Shown: positions 1 through 9,496 of the stretch, one piece after another
Layout of the letters: each line of letters starts with the position of its first letter
Position numbering within the stretch: position 1 is the first letter of the stretch
Assembly (NCBI GenBank): GCA_001773575.1
Contig: MEXB01000007.1
Location: forward strand, 1 to 49,999
DNA: 49,999 nucleotides
Reading direction: 5' to 3'
DNA from: Candidatus Adlerbacteria bacterium RIFOXYC1_FULL_48_26
Lineage (GTDB): Bacteria > Patescibacteriota > Minisyncoccia > Phycocordibacterales > SBAW01
Notes under the pieces: model-generated
Databases searched by the model: none
The model's input: the letters and a program-made list of their open reading frames with translations, nothing else
What the model was told of the DNA's origin: nothing
Position numbers and translations under genes: made by a program

Positions 1-93
1 GGCGTACGCATTGGTCTAAAGCCACCACGCACGCGGAGCGTGCGATTAGTCAGAGTTTTGTTGGAAAAAGGTTCGAGCAAAGGATATGATTAG
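1..93 (+). CDS. C-terminal fragment of an unidentified protein (partial, truncated by window start)
   Basis: Open frame 1 reads GVRIGLKPPRTRSVRLVRVLLEKGSSKGYD* and is followed directly by a terminator hairpin. Confidence 0.3.
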   Translation, partial: GVRIGLKPPRTRSVRLVRVLLEKGSSKGYD

Positions 94-95
94 AT

Positions 96-145
96 CACAA
101 AAAGCAACGAAGACCTCCCCTGCGGGAGGTTTCGTGCTTTTTGTG
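96..145. terminator. Bidirectional intrinsic terminator
   Basis: CACAAAAAGC..GACCTCCCCTGCGGGAGGTTTCGTGCTTTTTGTG hairpin with A/T flanks on both sides. Confidence 0.75.
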
Positions 146-190
146 AGGCCAGATAGTTCGCGTAACTAACACCCAGTCTCAACTGTTGTA

Positions 191-487
191 ATGGATATGC
201 AAACTAAAAACTTTATTCGCCCCCTTATTGGGGCAGCAATCATCTTAGCAATCCCGGCTCTCTGTATGATCTTCAGTGTTGATGGGTGGATGTGGAGCGC
301 GATGGACTTCCTCATTATGGGAACACTTCTATACGTCGGAGGACTAACCTACGAATTCTTCGCGCTCAAGGCCCGCACTCCCGGACAGCGAGGTCTTATC
401 GCCATTGCAGTGTTATGTTTTGTCCTTGTTATTTGGGCACAGCTTGCCGTCCAAGCCGTCTCTCAGCTTATCGGTTTTTCCAATTAA
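191..487 (+). CDS. Small hypothetical membrane protein
   Basis: 98 aa ORF with about three hydrophobic segments, following a terminator. Confidence 0.65.
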   Translation: MDMQTKNFIRPLIGAAIILAIPALCMIFSVDGWMWSAMDFLIMGTLLYVGGLTYEFFALKARTPGQRGLIAIAVLCFVLVIWAQLAVQAVSQLIGFSN

Positions 488-1787
488 GCTCTTGTCGCAC
501 GAGTAGTTCTCGCGCACGCTCAGGTTCTCGCATCAAATGCTCTACAGTTTTCTCCATACGGATACTTTGAGAACCCTTAACGAGTATGCAGTCGCCTGAT
601 TTGATTAATCCTGCCAACTCATCCCCTGCTTTTTCTGAATCTTCATATTGAAAGATAGCGCTGTCTTTCATTCCGTTATCGAGCGCGCCTTGTGCCATGT
701 CGCGCGCACGGAACCCTACCGTGCACAGTATGTCTACTTTCTTTACCGCATACGCACCGATTTTACGATGCTCTTCTACTGAGTGGCGGCCAAGCTCAAG
801 CATGTCGCCAAGAACTGCAATTCTCCTACCTGTTTTCTTTCCTTTATTTTTAAATACTGAGTTAAGCGCATCTATAGCGGACTCAACTGCTGTCGGCGAT
901 GAATTATACGTGTCGTCTATGACCAGCGAGTCTTTGACGCCCTCTATAAGATGCATACGTCCCGGTGGAGTTTTATACTTCGCCAACCCTTGGGCAATAT
1001 TTCCTATATGCATACCCACCACGTACCCTACTGCCGCAGCAGCCACAGCTGGTAGGGCTGCATGGTTGCCGACAGTTCCACGTATAGCAACAGGAACAGT
1101 ACCCTGCGGCGTAGTGATCTGCCCCTCTATACCAGAAGGTTGCTCATGCTCGCCTTCACGCATAAGTGAAAATTCCCCAGCTTGGATATCTGCACCTTCT
1201 GAAAGTCCGAAGGTTACTATATGCGCACCGTGTTTCTCTGCTTTCTTTACGAGAACATCTTTGCGCGTATCATCAGCATAGATAATCACAGTACCCGCAG
1301 ATGAAAGTGCGTTTATAAGAGAAGCTTTTTCTTGAACGACAGCCTCCGGTGAATCAAAAAATTCAACGTGCACCGGAACCTCTGGCAAGTGTGTAATAAC
1401 TGCAATATCAACTGGAAGCCATGCAGCGAGAGAGCTAATATCGCCAGGGCGGTCTGCGCCCACCTCAAGTACTAACCATTTTGGGTATGTCGCGTTAGAC
1501 ACAATAAGAGACAACCCATCAAGCAAATTCTGAATCCAGTGCAAAGGGTTATTCCATGCATTGGGTACGCCAAGAATTGTGAGAGGGAGCCCTATCTCGC
1601 TATTAAAACTTTTATCACTTTTACGAACATGGTGTTCTTTTGAGAGAACTGCGTAGATCGCATCTTTTGTTGAAGTTTTTCCAACGCTGCCGGTTATTGC
1701 AACGATATGGGGTTTATATTTGCGGACAATAAGACGCGCTTCAAGTGTAAGCAAGTAAACAATGCATCGTTTAAAGATACTTCGCAT
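468..1787 (-). CDS. murF: Mur ligase family protein, UDP-N-acetylmuramoyl-tripeptide--D-Ala-D-Ala ligase-like
   Basis: P-loop AITGSVGKTSTKDAI, DDTYNSSPTAVESAI, AVLGDMLELG; adjacent to ftsI in a dcw-like order. Confidence 0.9.
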   Translation of the reverse strand: MRSIFKRCIVYLLTLEARLIVRKYKPHIVAITGSVGKTSTKDAIYAVLSKEHHVRKSDKSFNSEIGLPLTILGVPNAWNNPLHWIQNLLDGLSLIVSNATYPKWLVLEVGADRPGDISSLAAWLPVDIAVITHLPEVPVHVEFFDSPEAVVQEKASLINALSSAGTVIIYADDTRKDVLVKKAEKHGAHIVTFGLSEGADIQAGEFSLMREGEHEQPSGIEGQITTPQGTVPVAIRGTVGNHAALPAVAAAAVGYVVGMHIGNIAQGLAKYKTPPGRMHLIEGVKDSLVIDDTYNSSPTAVESAIDALNSVFKNKGKKTGRRIAVLGDMLELGRHSVEEHRKIGAYAVKKVDILCTVGFRARDMAQGALDNGMKDSAIFQYEDSEKAGDELAGLIKSGDCILVKGSQSIRMEKTVEHLMREPERARELLVRQELNWKNR

Positions 1788-1808
1788 AAAATCTATTGAG
1801 TTGAGACA

Positions 1809-3518
1809 CTATCTGTCCGGCGGGACGTCGTAGTAGTTAATAAGGAATTGAACAATACGATGGAACGTTGTACCCCAAGTCTCTGACGAATATTGCGCAC
1901 CGACAGGTTGATACCCAAAAAGGAAAATAATGTATTTTGCATTGTAAGAAGGGAAAAAGCCGAAATAACTGTGTAGGTATCTGTCACTATAGTAGCCTCC
2001 GCCTGAGGGGTTCGCAATCTGGGCAGTCCCCGTCTTTGCACCCACACTGTAATGCTCAAATTGCAGGTCTTTGGTAAAGGCCTCGTCCACCACGCCCGTA
2101 AGCATGCGCTGGATAGCGGTAGCGGTTTCAGGCTTCAAGTGGGGCCCAGTCTTGGGCCAGTCTAATTGTTTAGTGACACCCGTTGTGTAGCGGATGGAGC
2201 GGGTAAGGTGCGGCGTTACCAAGTACCCGCCGTTTGCGAGCACAGCGAGCGCACGAACTGTTTCTATTGGGGTCATGGCAATTCCCTGCCCGAAAGATGC
2301 CGTGTCGTATTCAACCTGGCGTGGGCTTTTAAAGTTAGTGAAAATGCCTGAGATCTCTGCCGGCAAATCTATTCCTGTTGTTGTCGCCATGCCGTAGTGG
2401 TCGAGGAAGTATTTACGCATGGTTGTCGTTCCCATTTTTGTCGCAACGAATGACGCACCAAGGTTGAGCGACTGCGAGAGAATTTGTTGCATAGGCACCA
2501 CGCCGCGCGCCTTTAGGTCGAAGTTACAAATTTTCTTTTTATCTACCGTGATACACCCTGTGTCGTTGTATGTTGTGTCTTCTCTAATAGCTCCTGAGTC
2601 CAGCCCAGCCGCAACGGTAAGAGGTTTTACAATAGAACCCATTTCATACACGTTTTGCACCATTGGGTTTGCATATATAAGGGGGTCTTCTTGTTTATTG
2701 AAACTGTTCAGGTCAAAGGTAGGAGAAATTGCCATGGCGTAAATTTCGCCAGTATGAGGATTCATAATAATCCCGCCCGCAAGCTGTGGGTGCCATGCTT
2801 CTTGATATGCCCTCAGCTCCTGTTCAAGCTCGCTTTGCACATTTGGGTCTATGGTCGTGATGATATCCCCTTCCTGCTCCTCGCCTTTAATAAGCGACTT
2901 AACGCTACCGAAGAGTTCCACAAAGAAGTTTGTGTAAAGATCGTCACTGGTTCGTTCAAGTGTCGAGTTGTAGTACCGTTCAAGACCGTAGCGGCCCGAC
3001 TGAGTGTCGGAATTGTTGTATGCAACGAATCCGATCTCCTGCGCCGCCAATGAGCCGCCTGGGTACTCACGCCAACGGTCGCTTTGAACAACAAGACCTG
3101 GGAGTTGTTTTGCTTGGAGGGCGGCACCGCTGTCATCAGAGAGACGCTGTGCGAGCAATTGATACTGTGTTTTTGGTTTTGTTGCCTTTGTCATGCACAC
3201 CACACGGTCAAGTTGAATGACCTCTGCAAGTACATCGCATAACTGGTTAGCATCAGTGACCTTAGTCGGGTTTACTGCTATTGAAAACCCATCTCTGATC
3301 ACTGCAGCGGCGATGTTGGCATTCTTCTTATCAGAAAAATAAATTGTGCCACGGTTAAGAAGAGGCGCTGCAGGCTGTATAAACTGTGCGTCGGCACGAG
3401 CACGATAACTTCCACCATGCATAATCTGCAAATAATAGAGACGCCCGATAATTATCAGGGCGATAGCAATGCAAAAAAGCATCAGTATGCGTGAGCGTCC
3501 AAGGAAGCGTTTCTGCAT
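1809..3518 (-). CDS. ftsI: Penicillin-binding protein / FtsI-type transpeptidase
   Basis: SxxK (SIVK), SLN and AKTGTAQ motifs with an N-terminal TM; ORF extends to 3560 but Met at 3518 avoids overlap with the upstream CDS. Confidence 0.88.
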   Translation of the reverse strand: MQKRFLGRSRILMLFCIAIALIIIGRLYYLQIMHGGSYRARADAQFIQPAAPLLNRGTIYFSDKKNANIAAAVIRDGFSIAVNPTKVTDANQLCDVLAEVIQLDRVVCMTKATKPKTQYQLLAQRLSDDSGAALQAKQLPGLVVQSDRWREYPGGSLAAQEIGFVAYNNSDTQSGRYGLERYYNSTLERTSDDLYTNFFVELFGSVKSLIKGEEQEGDIITTIDPNVQSELEQELRAYQEAWHPQLAGGIIMNPHTGEIYAMAISPTFDLNSFNKQEDPLIYANPMVQNVYEMGSIVKPLTVAAGLDSGAIREDTTYNDTGCITVDKKKICNFDLKARGVVPMQQILSQSLNLGASFVATKMGTTTMRKYFLDHYGMATTTGIDLPAEISGIFTNFKSPRQVEYDTASFGQGIAMTPIETVRALAVLANGGYLVTPHLTRSIRYTTGVTKQLDWPKTGPHLKPETATAIQRMLTGVVDEAFTKDLQFEHYSVGAKTGTAQIANPSGGGYYSDRYLHSYFGFFPSYNAKYIIFLFGYQPVGAQYSSETWGTTFHRIVQFLINYYDVPPDR

Positions 3519-3522
3519 CACC

Positions 3523-3843
3523 TTATTGTAACGAAAGAGGTGCGCGTGTGTCCTGTGCATAGACAGGAGTTACGTCAACGGGGCGCACGAACCCAAGTTC
3601 AGTTGCCAGAGTGGGTGTGAGCTTTTCCATATCGCGCAAATAGCTTGTCTCGAGTGCGCTCACCTCCACGGTAAGACTATCAACGTTATCTCGTGCGGCT
3701 GTGCGGCCTGCGGTGTGCCCAACTGCGAGCATCAAAAAGACTATGTAGAGGAAGACGGAAAGAGCGCAGATGCCAATAAGGGCTGCAATGGCTCGTGAGA
3801 GATAGAGCTGGTAGAGGTCGAGGCGTCGTGTGAGAGTAGTCAT
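3523..3843 (-). CDS. Short single-TM protein in the FtsL position
   Basis: 106 aa, one TM plus a short helical region, between rsmH and ftsI; FtsL assignment is positional only. Confidence 0.6.
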   Translation of the reverse strand: MTTLTRRLDLYQLYLSRAIAALIGICALSVFLYIVFLMLAVGHTAGRTAARDNVDSLTVEVSALETSYLRDMEKLTPTLATELGFVRPVDVTPVYAQDTRAPLSLQ

Positions 3844-3848
3844 AAAGT

Positions 3849-4823
3849 TTAAGAGGTTTTTTCGATTACGCGGAGTTTTGCACTGCGGGCTCGTGGGTTG
3901 CTGATAATTTCTGCTCGGTCAGGGATTAGTGGTTTTTTTACGATCAGCTTCCCTTCTTTCTTTGCAAACTCAGCGAACAATCTTTTTACCGCCCGGTCTT
4001 CAATGCTATGGAAGGTAATTACTGCTATCCGCCCTCCAACCTCCAGATGATTCCACGCCGCAGTGATTCCGGTATGTATGACGCCTAGTTCATCATTGAC
4101 CGCCATGCGCATTGCCTGGAAGGTGCGCGTTGCGAAGTGGATGCGCCCTTTGTGGTACGGGCGCGGAGTGCTGTCACGAACAATTTCAACTAGCTCAAAC
4201 GTTGTTTGGATTGGCTGGACTTCACGTCGCTCAACAACTGCTTTTGCGATACGGCGCGCATACCGCTCCTCTCCGTACCCATAAAACACATTCGCAAGAG
4301 TTTCCTCATCCCATTCGTTCAATGCTTCTGCTGCGGTAAAACCTGATGCTGGTTTTTTGCCATAGCTCATGTTGAGTGGCTCATCTGTCAAAAACGAAAA
4401 GCCGCGGCCTGAGCTGAGCTGGCCAGAGTTCCATCCAAGATCAAAGAGTGCTTTGTTGATTTTCTCGATCCCCTTCTTTGCAAGAACTTTTTCAAGTTCA
4501 CTAAAATTTGCTTCAACGACTTCTGCACGCTCGCCAAATGAGGTAAGACGCTCGCGTGCGCGGGCAACAGCAGCAGGGTCGGCATCAAATGCGAGCACCC
4601 GTGCTTTTGGTGACTGTTTTAAAATTTCATAGCTATGTCCCCCTTCGCCGGCTGTTCCATCTACAACAAGTTCGCCAGCCTTAATATCCAAAAGCTCTAG
4701 TGACTCTTTTGGCATTACAGAGGTGTGGGTGACTTTCCCTAAATTCTGCTGGCGTGCAGGGCCACCCTCCTCTCGCAAGAGGCGGCTACGGACACCAACA
4801 GAGTTTAAAGAAAGTGCAGTCAT
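3849..4823 (-). CDS. rsmH: 16S rRNA (cytosine(1402)-N(4))-methyltransferase RsmH (MraW)
   Basis: HTSVMPKESLELLDIK, VDGTAGEGGHS, FDLGWNSGQLSSGRGFSF, ITFHSIEDRAVK, NPRARSAKLR. Confidence 0.95.
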   Translation of the reverse strand: MTALSLNSVGVRSRLLREEGGPARQQNLGKVTHTSVMPKESLELLDIKAGELVVDGTAGEGGHSYEILKQSPKARVLAFDADPAAVARARERLTSFGERAEVVEANFSELEKVLAKKGIEKINKALFDLGWNSGQLSSGRGFSFLTDEPLNMSYGKKPASGFTAAEALNEWDEETLANVFYGYGEERYARRIAKAVVERREVQPIQTTFELVEIVRDSTPRPYHKGRIHFATRTFQAMRMAVNDELGVIHTGITAAWNHLEVGGRIAVITFHSIEDRAVKRLFAEFAKKEGKLIVKKPLIPDRAEIISNPRARSAKLRVIEKTS

Positions 4824-4828
4824 AAATA

Positions 4829-5284
4829 TTACAAGATGCCTAAATCTCCGAGCTTTTCTGCCATTTGGTCTGCACCCTTCTCAATGCGGTGTTTATACTC
4901 TTCCCATGTTTTCTCGTTCCAGATTTCAATACGGTCAGAAACACCAGCAAGGACAACGCGAGATTTTAGATCAGCAAAGTCTTTCAAATAATCAGGAACA
5001 AGAATGCGACCCGCATTATCTACTTCTGTATCAACGGCACCTGCCAAAATAAAACGGCTCATGCCGCGAGTGTCAGCTTGACCAAACGGTAGGTCTGAAA
5101 GTTTGCTCGCAATTTTATCCCACGACTTTTGTGGAAAAAGAAAAAGACATGAATCGAGCCCTCGTGTGATAACAACTTTTTTACCAATTTCTTTACGAAA
5201 TTTTGCCGGCATCGATAGCCGTTTCTTTGCATCCAGAGTGTGTAAGTATTCGCCGATCAGCATAGTGTTTTTGAGACTTCCCAC
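4829..5284 (-). CDS. mraZ: Transcriptional regulator MraZ
   Basis: Two SpoVT/AbrB-like repeats (GEYLHTLDAKKRLSMPAKFRKEIG; DNAGRILVPDYLKDFA); first gene of the dcw-like cluster; Met at or near 5263 (MLIGEY) is the likely start. Confidence 0.92.
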   Translation of the reverse strand: MGSLKNTMLIGEYLHTLDAKKRLSMPAKFRKEIGKKVVITRGLDSCLFLFPQKSWDKIASKLSDLPFGQADTRGMSRFILAGAVDTEVDNAGRILVPDYLKDFADLKSRVVLAGVSDRIEIWNEKTWEEYKHRIEKGADQMAEKLGDLGIL

Positions 5285-5293
5285 TTCGTCCCA
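5279..5293 (-). promoter_or_regulatory. Putative MraZ-box direct repeat (TGGGA-N5-TGGGA)
   Basis: Minus strand reads TGGGAcgaagTGGGA immediately upstream of mraZ. Confidence 0.55.
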
Positions 5294-5350
5294 CTAATAT
5301 AGAAGTATATGGTACTTTACCCCACTTACCCACCCTTCTTATCCACAAAA

Positions 5351-5376
5351 CAAAAACTCCCCTGAAGGGAGTATTT
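5351..5376 (-). terminator. Intrinsic terminator downstream of lysS
   Basis: Minus strand ACTCCCttcaGGGGAGTTTTTG. Confidence 0.65.
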
Positions 5377-5393
5377 GTGTATCTTGTGTGTTT

Positions 5394-6962
5394 TTATTGA
5401 GAAACTTCTTTCAATCGCTCGAGGACGAAGTTTTTATCGAGAACAGAAAGGAACCAGCCAACTTTAGGGCCGTAGGTTTTACCGAGGAACGCAAGGTAAA
5501 GCGCGCTGAAGAGTTCTGCAGGCTGAATTCCCATTTCCTCCTTAATAGAGTGTAGTTTCTGTTGGATATCTTCCCCGCTTGGCATGCCATCTGCGGCTTC
5601 AATAAACTCTGTAAGAGCTGTGAGGCCTTTCTTTTGGTTTTCGTTCAGGTCTTTTGCGGCATCAGGCATGGTCTGCTGGAGTGTAAAGACAAATTTCTCA
5701 GGAGCGCACTGCTGTATCCAATACTGGGCGTACTCAGCACGCTCACCAAGCTCAAGCATGTCATTCTCAGTCAACGGCGCGCCCTTCAATCGCTCTGCCT
5801 CCTGTTCAATATTTAAGTGCGGCATCTGCGTTAGGAATGCAATCTGTGAGAAGCGCGGCAAAAATACATCGTCGGCTAGAAGCTGGTTTGTTGGGTGAAT
5901 AAATTCAAACAAACGCGCGTAGTCGTCATCTTTTGTTGCGCGATACCCTTGTGCTAATTTATCGTAGAGGTCGTACAGGACAGGAATAGTGTCTCCTGCT
6001 GGGTCAAAGTTAAAGGCCTGCGTTATTTCTTTACCAATAAGTGCCAAACGAAGTATTTTTGCAGGCACCAAATCAGAAATTGCTTTTGCGCTACTGCCAC
6101 GACCCTTACTTGATGACATCTTCTGTCCGCCCACGAGGAAGAATTCGTATGGCACATCAAATGGGGGCTCGTATCCGAATACCTCTTTTGCGATATGGTT
6201 TGCCACATCGCGTGCACCACCTTTAGTAGAGTGATCTTTTCCTGCCCCTTCAACCATCACCTCCATCACTACCCACTTTGCAGGCCATTCAACCTTCCAT
6301 GGGAGTTTTGCGCGGCCGGAGAACGGGCTAACGCGTCCTGCAAAGCCGCAGCCCTTTACCCAATCGAGGTCGCGGCATGTAATCTGCACTGTTTCTCCAT
6401 CAAAGTCAGTTGCGAATGTTGTTGAGAGTTTTCCGCAGGTGGGACAAATCACACTGATTGGTAGCCAGTCTTCTTTTCGTTCGCCACCAGACACTTCTTT
6501 GTAGATACGGCGAATATCTCCAGCACGTTCAAGTGCAGTACGGATAACACCATCCATCTTTCCAGTTAGATACAGCTCACTGCTGCGATAAAACTCTGGG
6601 TAGTATCCGGCCTTTTCTATTACCTGCTGAAATTCGGCTCCGTAGTATTCTGCAAAGTTGTCGTACCCTGGCTCTGGTGATGGAATATTTTTTAAAGGCA
6701 TTCCAAGATACTGCTGGTATTTTTCCTGATCCAGATAACTAGGAATACCATCCATTGGATCAAAGTCGTTGAACTCGTACTTGTAGACATTTGCGGCACC
6801 AGTATTACCGAGAGCTTCACTAAGGGCGCCATGTATCACAACACCTCGAAGCGAACCGATGTGGACTTGGCCCGAGAGAGTCTTTTCATCGCGGATAAGA
6901 ATAGACTTCCCCGTTCCAAAACGGTCCACAATCTCTTTCGCTATCCTATCTGCCCAAAACAT
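5394..6962 (-). CDS. lysS: Class I lysyl-tRNA synthetase
   Basis: MFWADRIAKEIVDRFG..HIGSLRGVVIHGALSEAL and KMSSSKG motif; ORF extends to 7223 over greA, so Met at 6962 preferred. Confidence 0.9.
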   Translation of the reverse strand: MFWADRIAKEIVDRFGTGKSILIRDEKTLSGQVHIGSLRGVVIHGALSEALGNTGAANVYKYEFNDFDPMDGIPSYLDQEKYQQYLGMPLKNIPSPEPGYDNFAEYYGAEFQQVIEKAGYYPEFYRSSELYLTGKMDGVIRTALERAGDIRRIYKEVSGGERKEDWLPISVICPTCGKLSTTFATDFDGETVQITCRDLDWVKGCGFAGRVSPFSGRAKLPWKVEWPAKWVVMEVMVEGAGKDHSTKGGARDVANHIAKEVFGYEPPFDVPYEFFLVGGQKMSSSKGRGSSAKAISDLVPAKILRLALIGKEITQAFNFDPAGDTIPVLYDLYDKLAQGYRATKDDDYARLFEFIHPTNQLLADDVFLPRFSQIAFLTQMPHLNIEQEAERLKGAPLTENDMLELGERAEYAQYWIQQCAPEKFVFTLQQTMPDAAKDLNENQKKGLTALTEFIEAADGMPSGEDIQQKLHSIKEEMGIQPAELFSALYLAFLGKTYGPKVGWFLSVLDKNFVLERLKEVSQ

Positions 6963-6976
6963 TCTTACAGCATAAC

Positions 6977-7010
6977 AAAAAAAGCCCCTTTTGCGAGGGG
7001 CTTTTTCTTT
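6977..7010 (-). terminator. Intrinsic terminator after greA
   Basis: AAAGCCCCttttgcgaGGGGCTTTTT hairpin between greA and lysS. Confidence 0.75.
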
Positions 7011-7470
7011 ATTCAACTTTGAGAATTTTGTATTTCTGAGTTCCTTTTGGAGTGTGGAAGGAGAACTCATCCCCTTTCTTTTTACCAAGAAGTGCGTTGC
7101 CCAGTGGTGAGTGGTAGGAAATTTTTCCTGCAAGCATGTCAGCCTCTTCTGCGCCGACGATGATGTATGTGTGCTTGTCGTCTGCGCCAACTTTTTGGAC
7201 CGAGACAGTTGCGCCCATACCAACGATATCGCTCTTGCTACCGCGAACGATCTTCGCGTTCTTCATTATTGCTTCGAGTTTCTGAACGCGCTCTTCTACC
7301 GCAGCCTGCATTTCGCGAGCTTCTTGGTATTCAGCATTTTCAGAAAGGTCGCCGAGTGAACGAGCGTACTCGAGTTGCTCTGCAACTTCCTTGCGGCGAG
7401 TTGTGTGCAAGTACTCAAGTTCTTTCTTAAGCTCTTCGAATTTTTCTTGTGATATTAGTTCTTCAGTCAT
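7009..7470 (-). CDS. greA: Transcription elongation factor GreA
   Basis: MTEELISQEKFEELKKELEYL..GDLSENAEYQEAREMQ..SPLGNALLGKKKGDEF. Confidence 0.95.
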   Translation of the reverse strand: MTEELISQEKFEELKKELEYLHTTRRKEVAEQLEYARSLGDLSENAEYQEAREMQAAVEERVQKLEAIMKNAKIVRGSKSDIVGMGATVSVQKVGADDKHTYIIVGAEEADMLAGKISYHSPLGNALLGKKKGDEFSFHTPKGTQKYKILKVE

Positions 7471-7521
7471 ATATATTTGAGTACCAAAGTATAACCGGAG
7501 AACGCCACCCGTCAAAGTGGA

Positions 7522-9210
7522 CTACTGGAGATACTGTGGTGCATTAGTATGCATCCACCCAAAGAAATCGTACATAACTGAAGCGCCTCCCACGGGAGTC
7601 CCTGAAGGCATTTTCTCAAGCACTACCGCAAAGGCGTACTTCGGCTCATCGTACGGCCAGAATCCAATCATCCATGCATTTTGAGATTCATTACGAAGTC
7701 CAACCTCGGCAGTACCTGTCTTTGCGGCCGCCTGAACGAATGAAAAATTGATAGCAGTCGCAATACCAGTTCGAACACCTTGGCGCATTCCTTCGCGCGC
7801 TACTTGCAAATTGTATGAATCAATTGGAAGTCTCTCAACATTCTGTTTCGGTGCATTAGCCAAAAGCGTTGGTGTCAGCATATATCCACCGTTTGCAACT
7901 GCCACAGCACTACGCACTGCTTGCAGTGGAGTTACCTGCATACCGTACTGACCGATAGCTGTATGGTATGTGTTACCAACACGCCATGTTGGGTCGTCGG
8001 GGAAATTTTCTGCCTTCCATGCAGGGCTTGGAACTGTTCCCGTCTTATAACTAAACCCAGCAAGTCCTGCATCTGACCCAAAACCAAACATACGGAAATA
8101 TTTTTCTATATTTGAAATGCCTATACCTCGCTGGTTTTTAAATCCGCCACCTACTTCATAAAAAAATACGTCTGAGGAAACCGCGATAGCATCGCGGACC
8201 GTCACTGCGCCGTGTGCACGCCAGTCTCTAAAAATAGTTGGTTTGCTTGGGTTGTAGGGGTTAGGAACACTGATCTGACCTGTCGACACAATAATAGTAT
8301 TCTCCGTTATCACACCCTCCTGAAGCGCAGCAGCTCCCATAATCGGTTTAATAATTGAGCCTGGTGAGTACAGGCCGTCGACTGCTCTGTCGAGGAAGGG
8401 TTGGTTTTTATTGGTGTTATAGGAACGGATTGCATCCTTATCACCTTCTACCATAGCGTTGGGAGAATATTCTGGGTAGCTCGTAAGCGCAAGCAACTCC
8501 CCCGTCCTGACATCCATAATGACACCGGCGCCGCCGACCGCATGTGCTTCCTGCGCACGTTTCGCTATCACTTCGTACAAACCACTTGTTACCTTTGCAT
8601 CAATGGAAAGAGTGAGCTTATCGCCTGAGCGTGGCGGCTGTATCGTACTTTCAGAAACTACCTTATCGAGCGCGTCAGTCTCTGTGAGTTTCAAACCATT
8701 TTTCCCTCCGAGCGCATCGTTGAATGCTTTCTCTGCACCGTCCATACCGATGAACTGAGTTCGATAATACGTACCACCAGAATCTTTCGCAGGAGATTGC
8801 GCAAACCCTATGACGTGCGCTAGCCCCGACATATCTATGTACACACGCTGCGCAAAATCATCCGTAACCGATGTTCGCTCATTGTATGCAAGCGGAACGC
8901 CGTTACGATCTTCAATGATGCCCCGGTCGGCAAAAATAGTTCGTTGCGCGAGCTGGTTATTCTTTGCTCGCTGGGCGTACATCTCGCCGTTTATAAGTTG
9001 CAGGCTACTCGCGCGTACAATATACGCGCTAAAAAGTAGGCCCATGAGCACTGCAGCCACAATCATGGTGCGCTGGCCCAGTGGACGCTCTATCCTGCCT
9101 TCAAACTGGTCGCGATCAAAATCTGCGACGTTTGATGCATCAATAAGAATTTCGTCAGGATTTATTTCGGTAGTCCGTCTTGATTTTCGCCGTATACCGA
9201 AAAAACGCAT
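7522..9210 (-). CDS. mrdA: Penicillin-binding protein 2 (MrdA-like)
   Basis: N-terminal TM, SPGSIIKP, SSDVFFYEVG, AAKTGTAE; next to mreD-like/mreC/mreB. Confidence 0.88.
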   Translation of the reverse strand: MRFFGIRRKSRRTTEINPDEILIDASNVADFDRDQFEGRIERPLGQRTMIVAAVLMGLLFSAYIVRASSLQLINGEMYAQRAKNNQLAQRTIFADRGIIEDRNGVPLAYNERTSVTDDFAQRVYIDMSGLAHVIGFAQSPAKDSGGTYYRTQFIGMDGAEKAFNDALGGKNGLKLTETDALDKVVSESTIQPPRSGDKLTLSIDAKVTSGLYEVIAKRAQEAHAVGGAGVIMDVRTGELLALTSYPEYSPNAMVEGDKDAIRSYNTNKNQPFLDRAVDGLYSPGSIIKPIMGAAALQEGVITENTIIVSTGQISVPNPYNPSKPTIFRDWRAHGAVTVRDAIAVSSDVFFYEVGGGFKNQRGIGISNIEKYFRMFGFGSDAGLAGFSYKTGTVPSPAWKAENFPDDPTWRVGNTYHTAIGQYGMQVTPLQAVRSAVAVANGGYMLTPTLLANAPKQNVERLPIDSYNLQVAREGMRQGVRTGIATAINFSFVQAAAKTGTAEVGLRNESQNAWMIGFWPYDEPKYAFAVVLEKMPSGTPVGGASVMYDFFGWMHTNAPQYLQ

Positions 9211-9229
9211 ACCGACATTTTACACACCC

Positions 9230-9496
9230 CTACCGCAAATGGCGAATAATTACACTTCTAGCCACAATACTAAGCACCACTGCTACCGTGCATGGAAATA
9301 CAAGTGAGTGAAATAACCCGACAGGCGTGCCAAATATAAGGTCAGCGCACCACGCAAGAAGGAGGGCCGGCAGCCAATATCCATAGAATGCTGCGATAAA
9401 CGGCGCCACAAACATAAGTGGCCACCATGGTAGAAAGAAACCGATGATGAAGAGCACAGGCACACCTATACGTATGACCCACGCGTTAGCGCGCAT
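9230..9496 (-). CDS. Small membrane protein in the MreD position
   Basis: 88 aa, hydrophobic, between mreC and mrdA; assignment positional. Confidence 0.6.
   Translation of the reverse strand: MRANAWVIRIGVPVLFIIGFFLPWWPLMFVAPFIAAFYGYWLPALLLAWCADLIFGTPVGLFHSLVFPCTVAVVLSIVARSVIIRHLR

Noticed and set aside
697-1281. 194-aa + strand ORF opposite murF
   Set aside because: Antisense to clear Mur ligase motifs; no supporting signals
5320-5332. Two further TGGG-like motifs as full MraZ boxes
   Set aside because: Spacing is 8 bp rather than the 10-bp period, so only weak support; mentioned only as context
6963-7223. N-terminal extension of the lysS ORF
   Set aside because: Overlaps greA in another frame and crosses its terminator; MFWADRI at 6962 is the natural start
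8810-9307. 165-aa + strand ORF opposite mrdA
   Set aside because: Antisense shadow; no domain signal or regulatory signals
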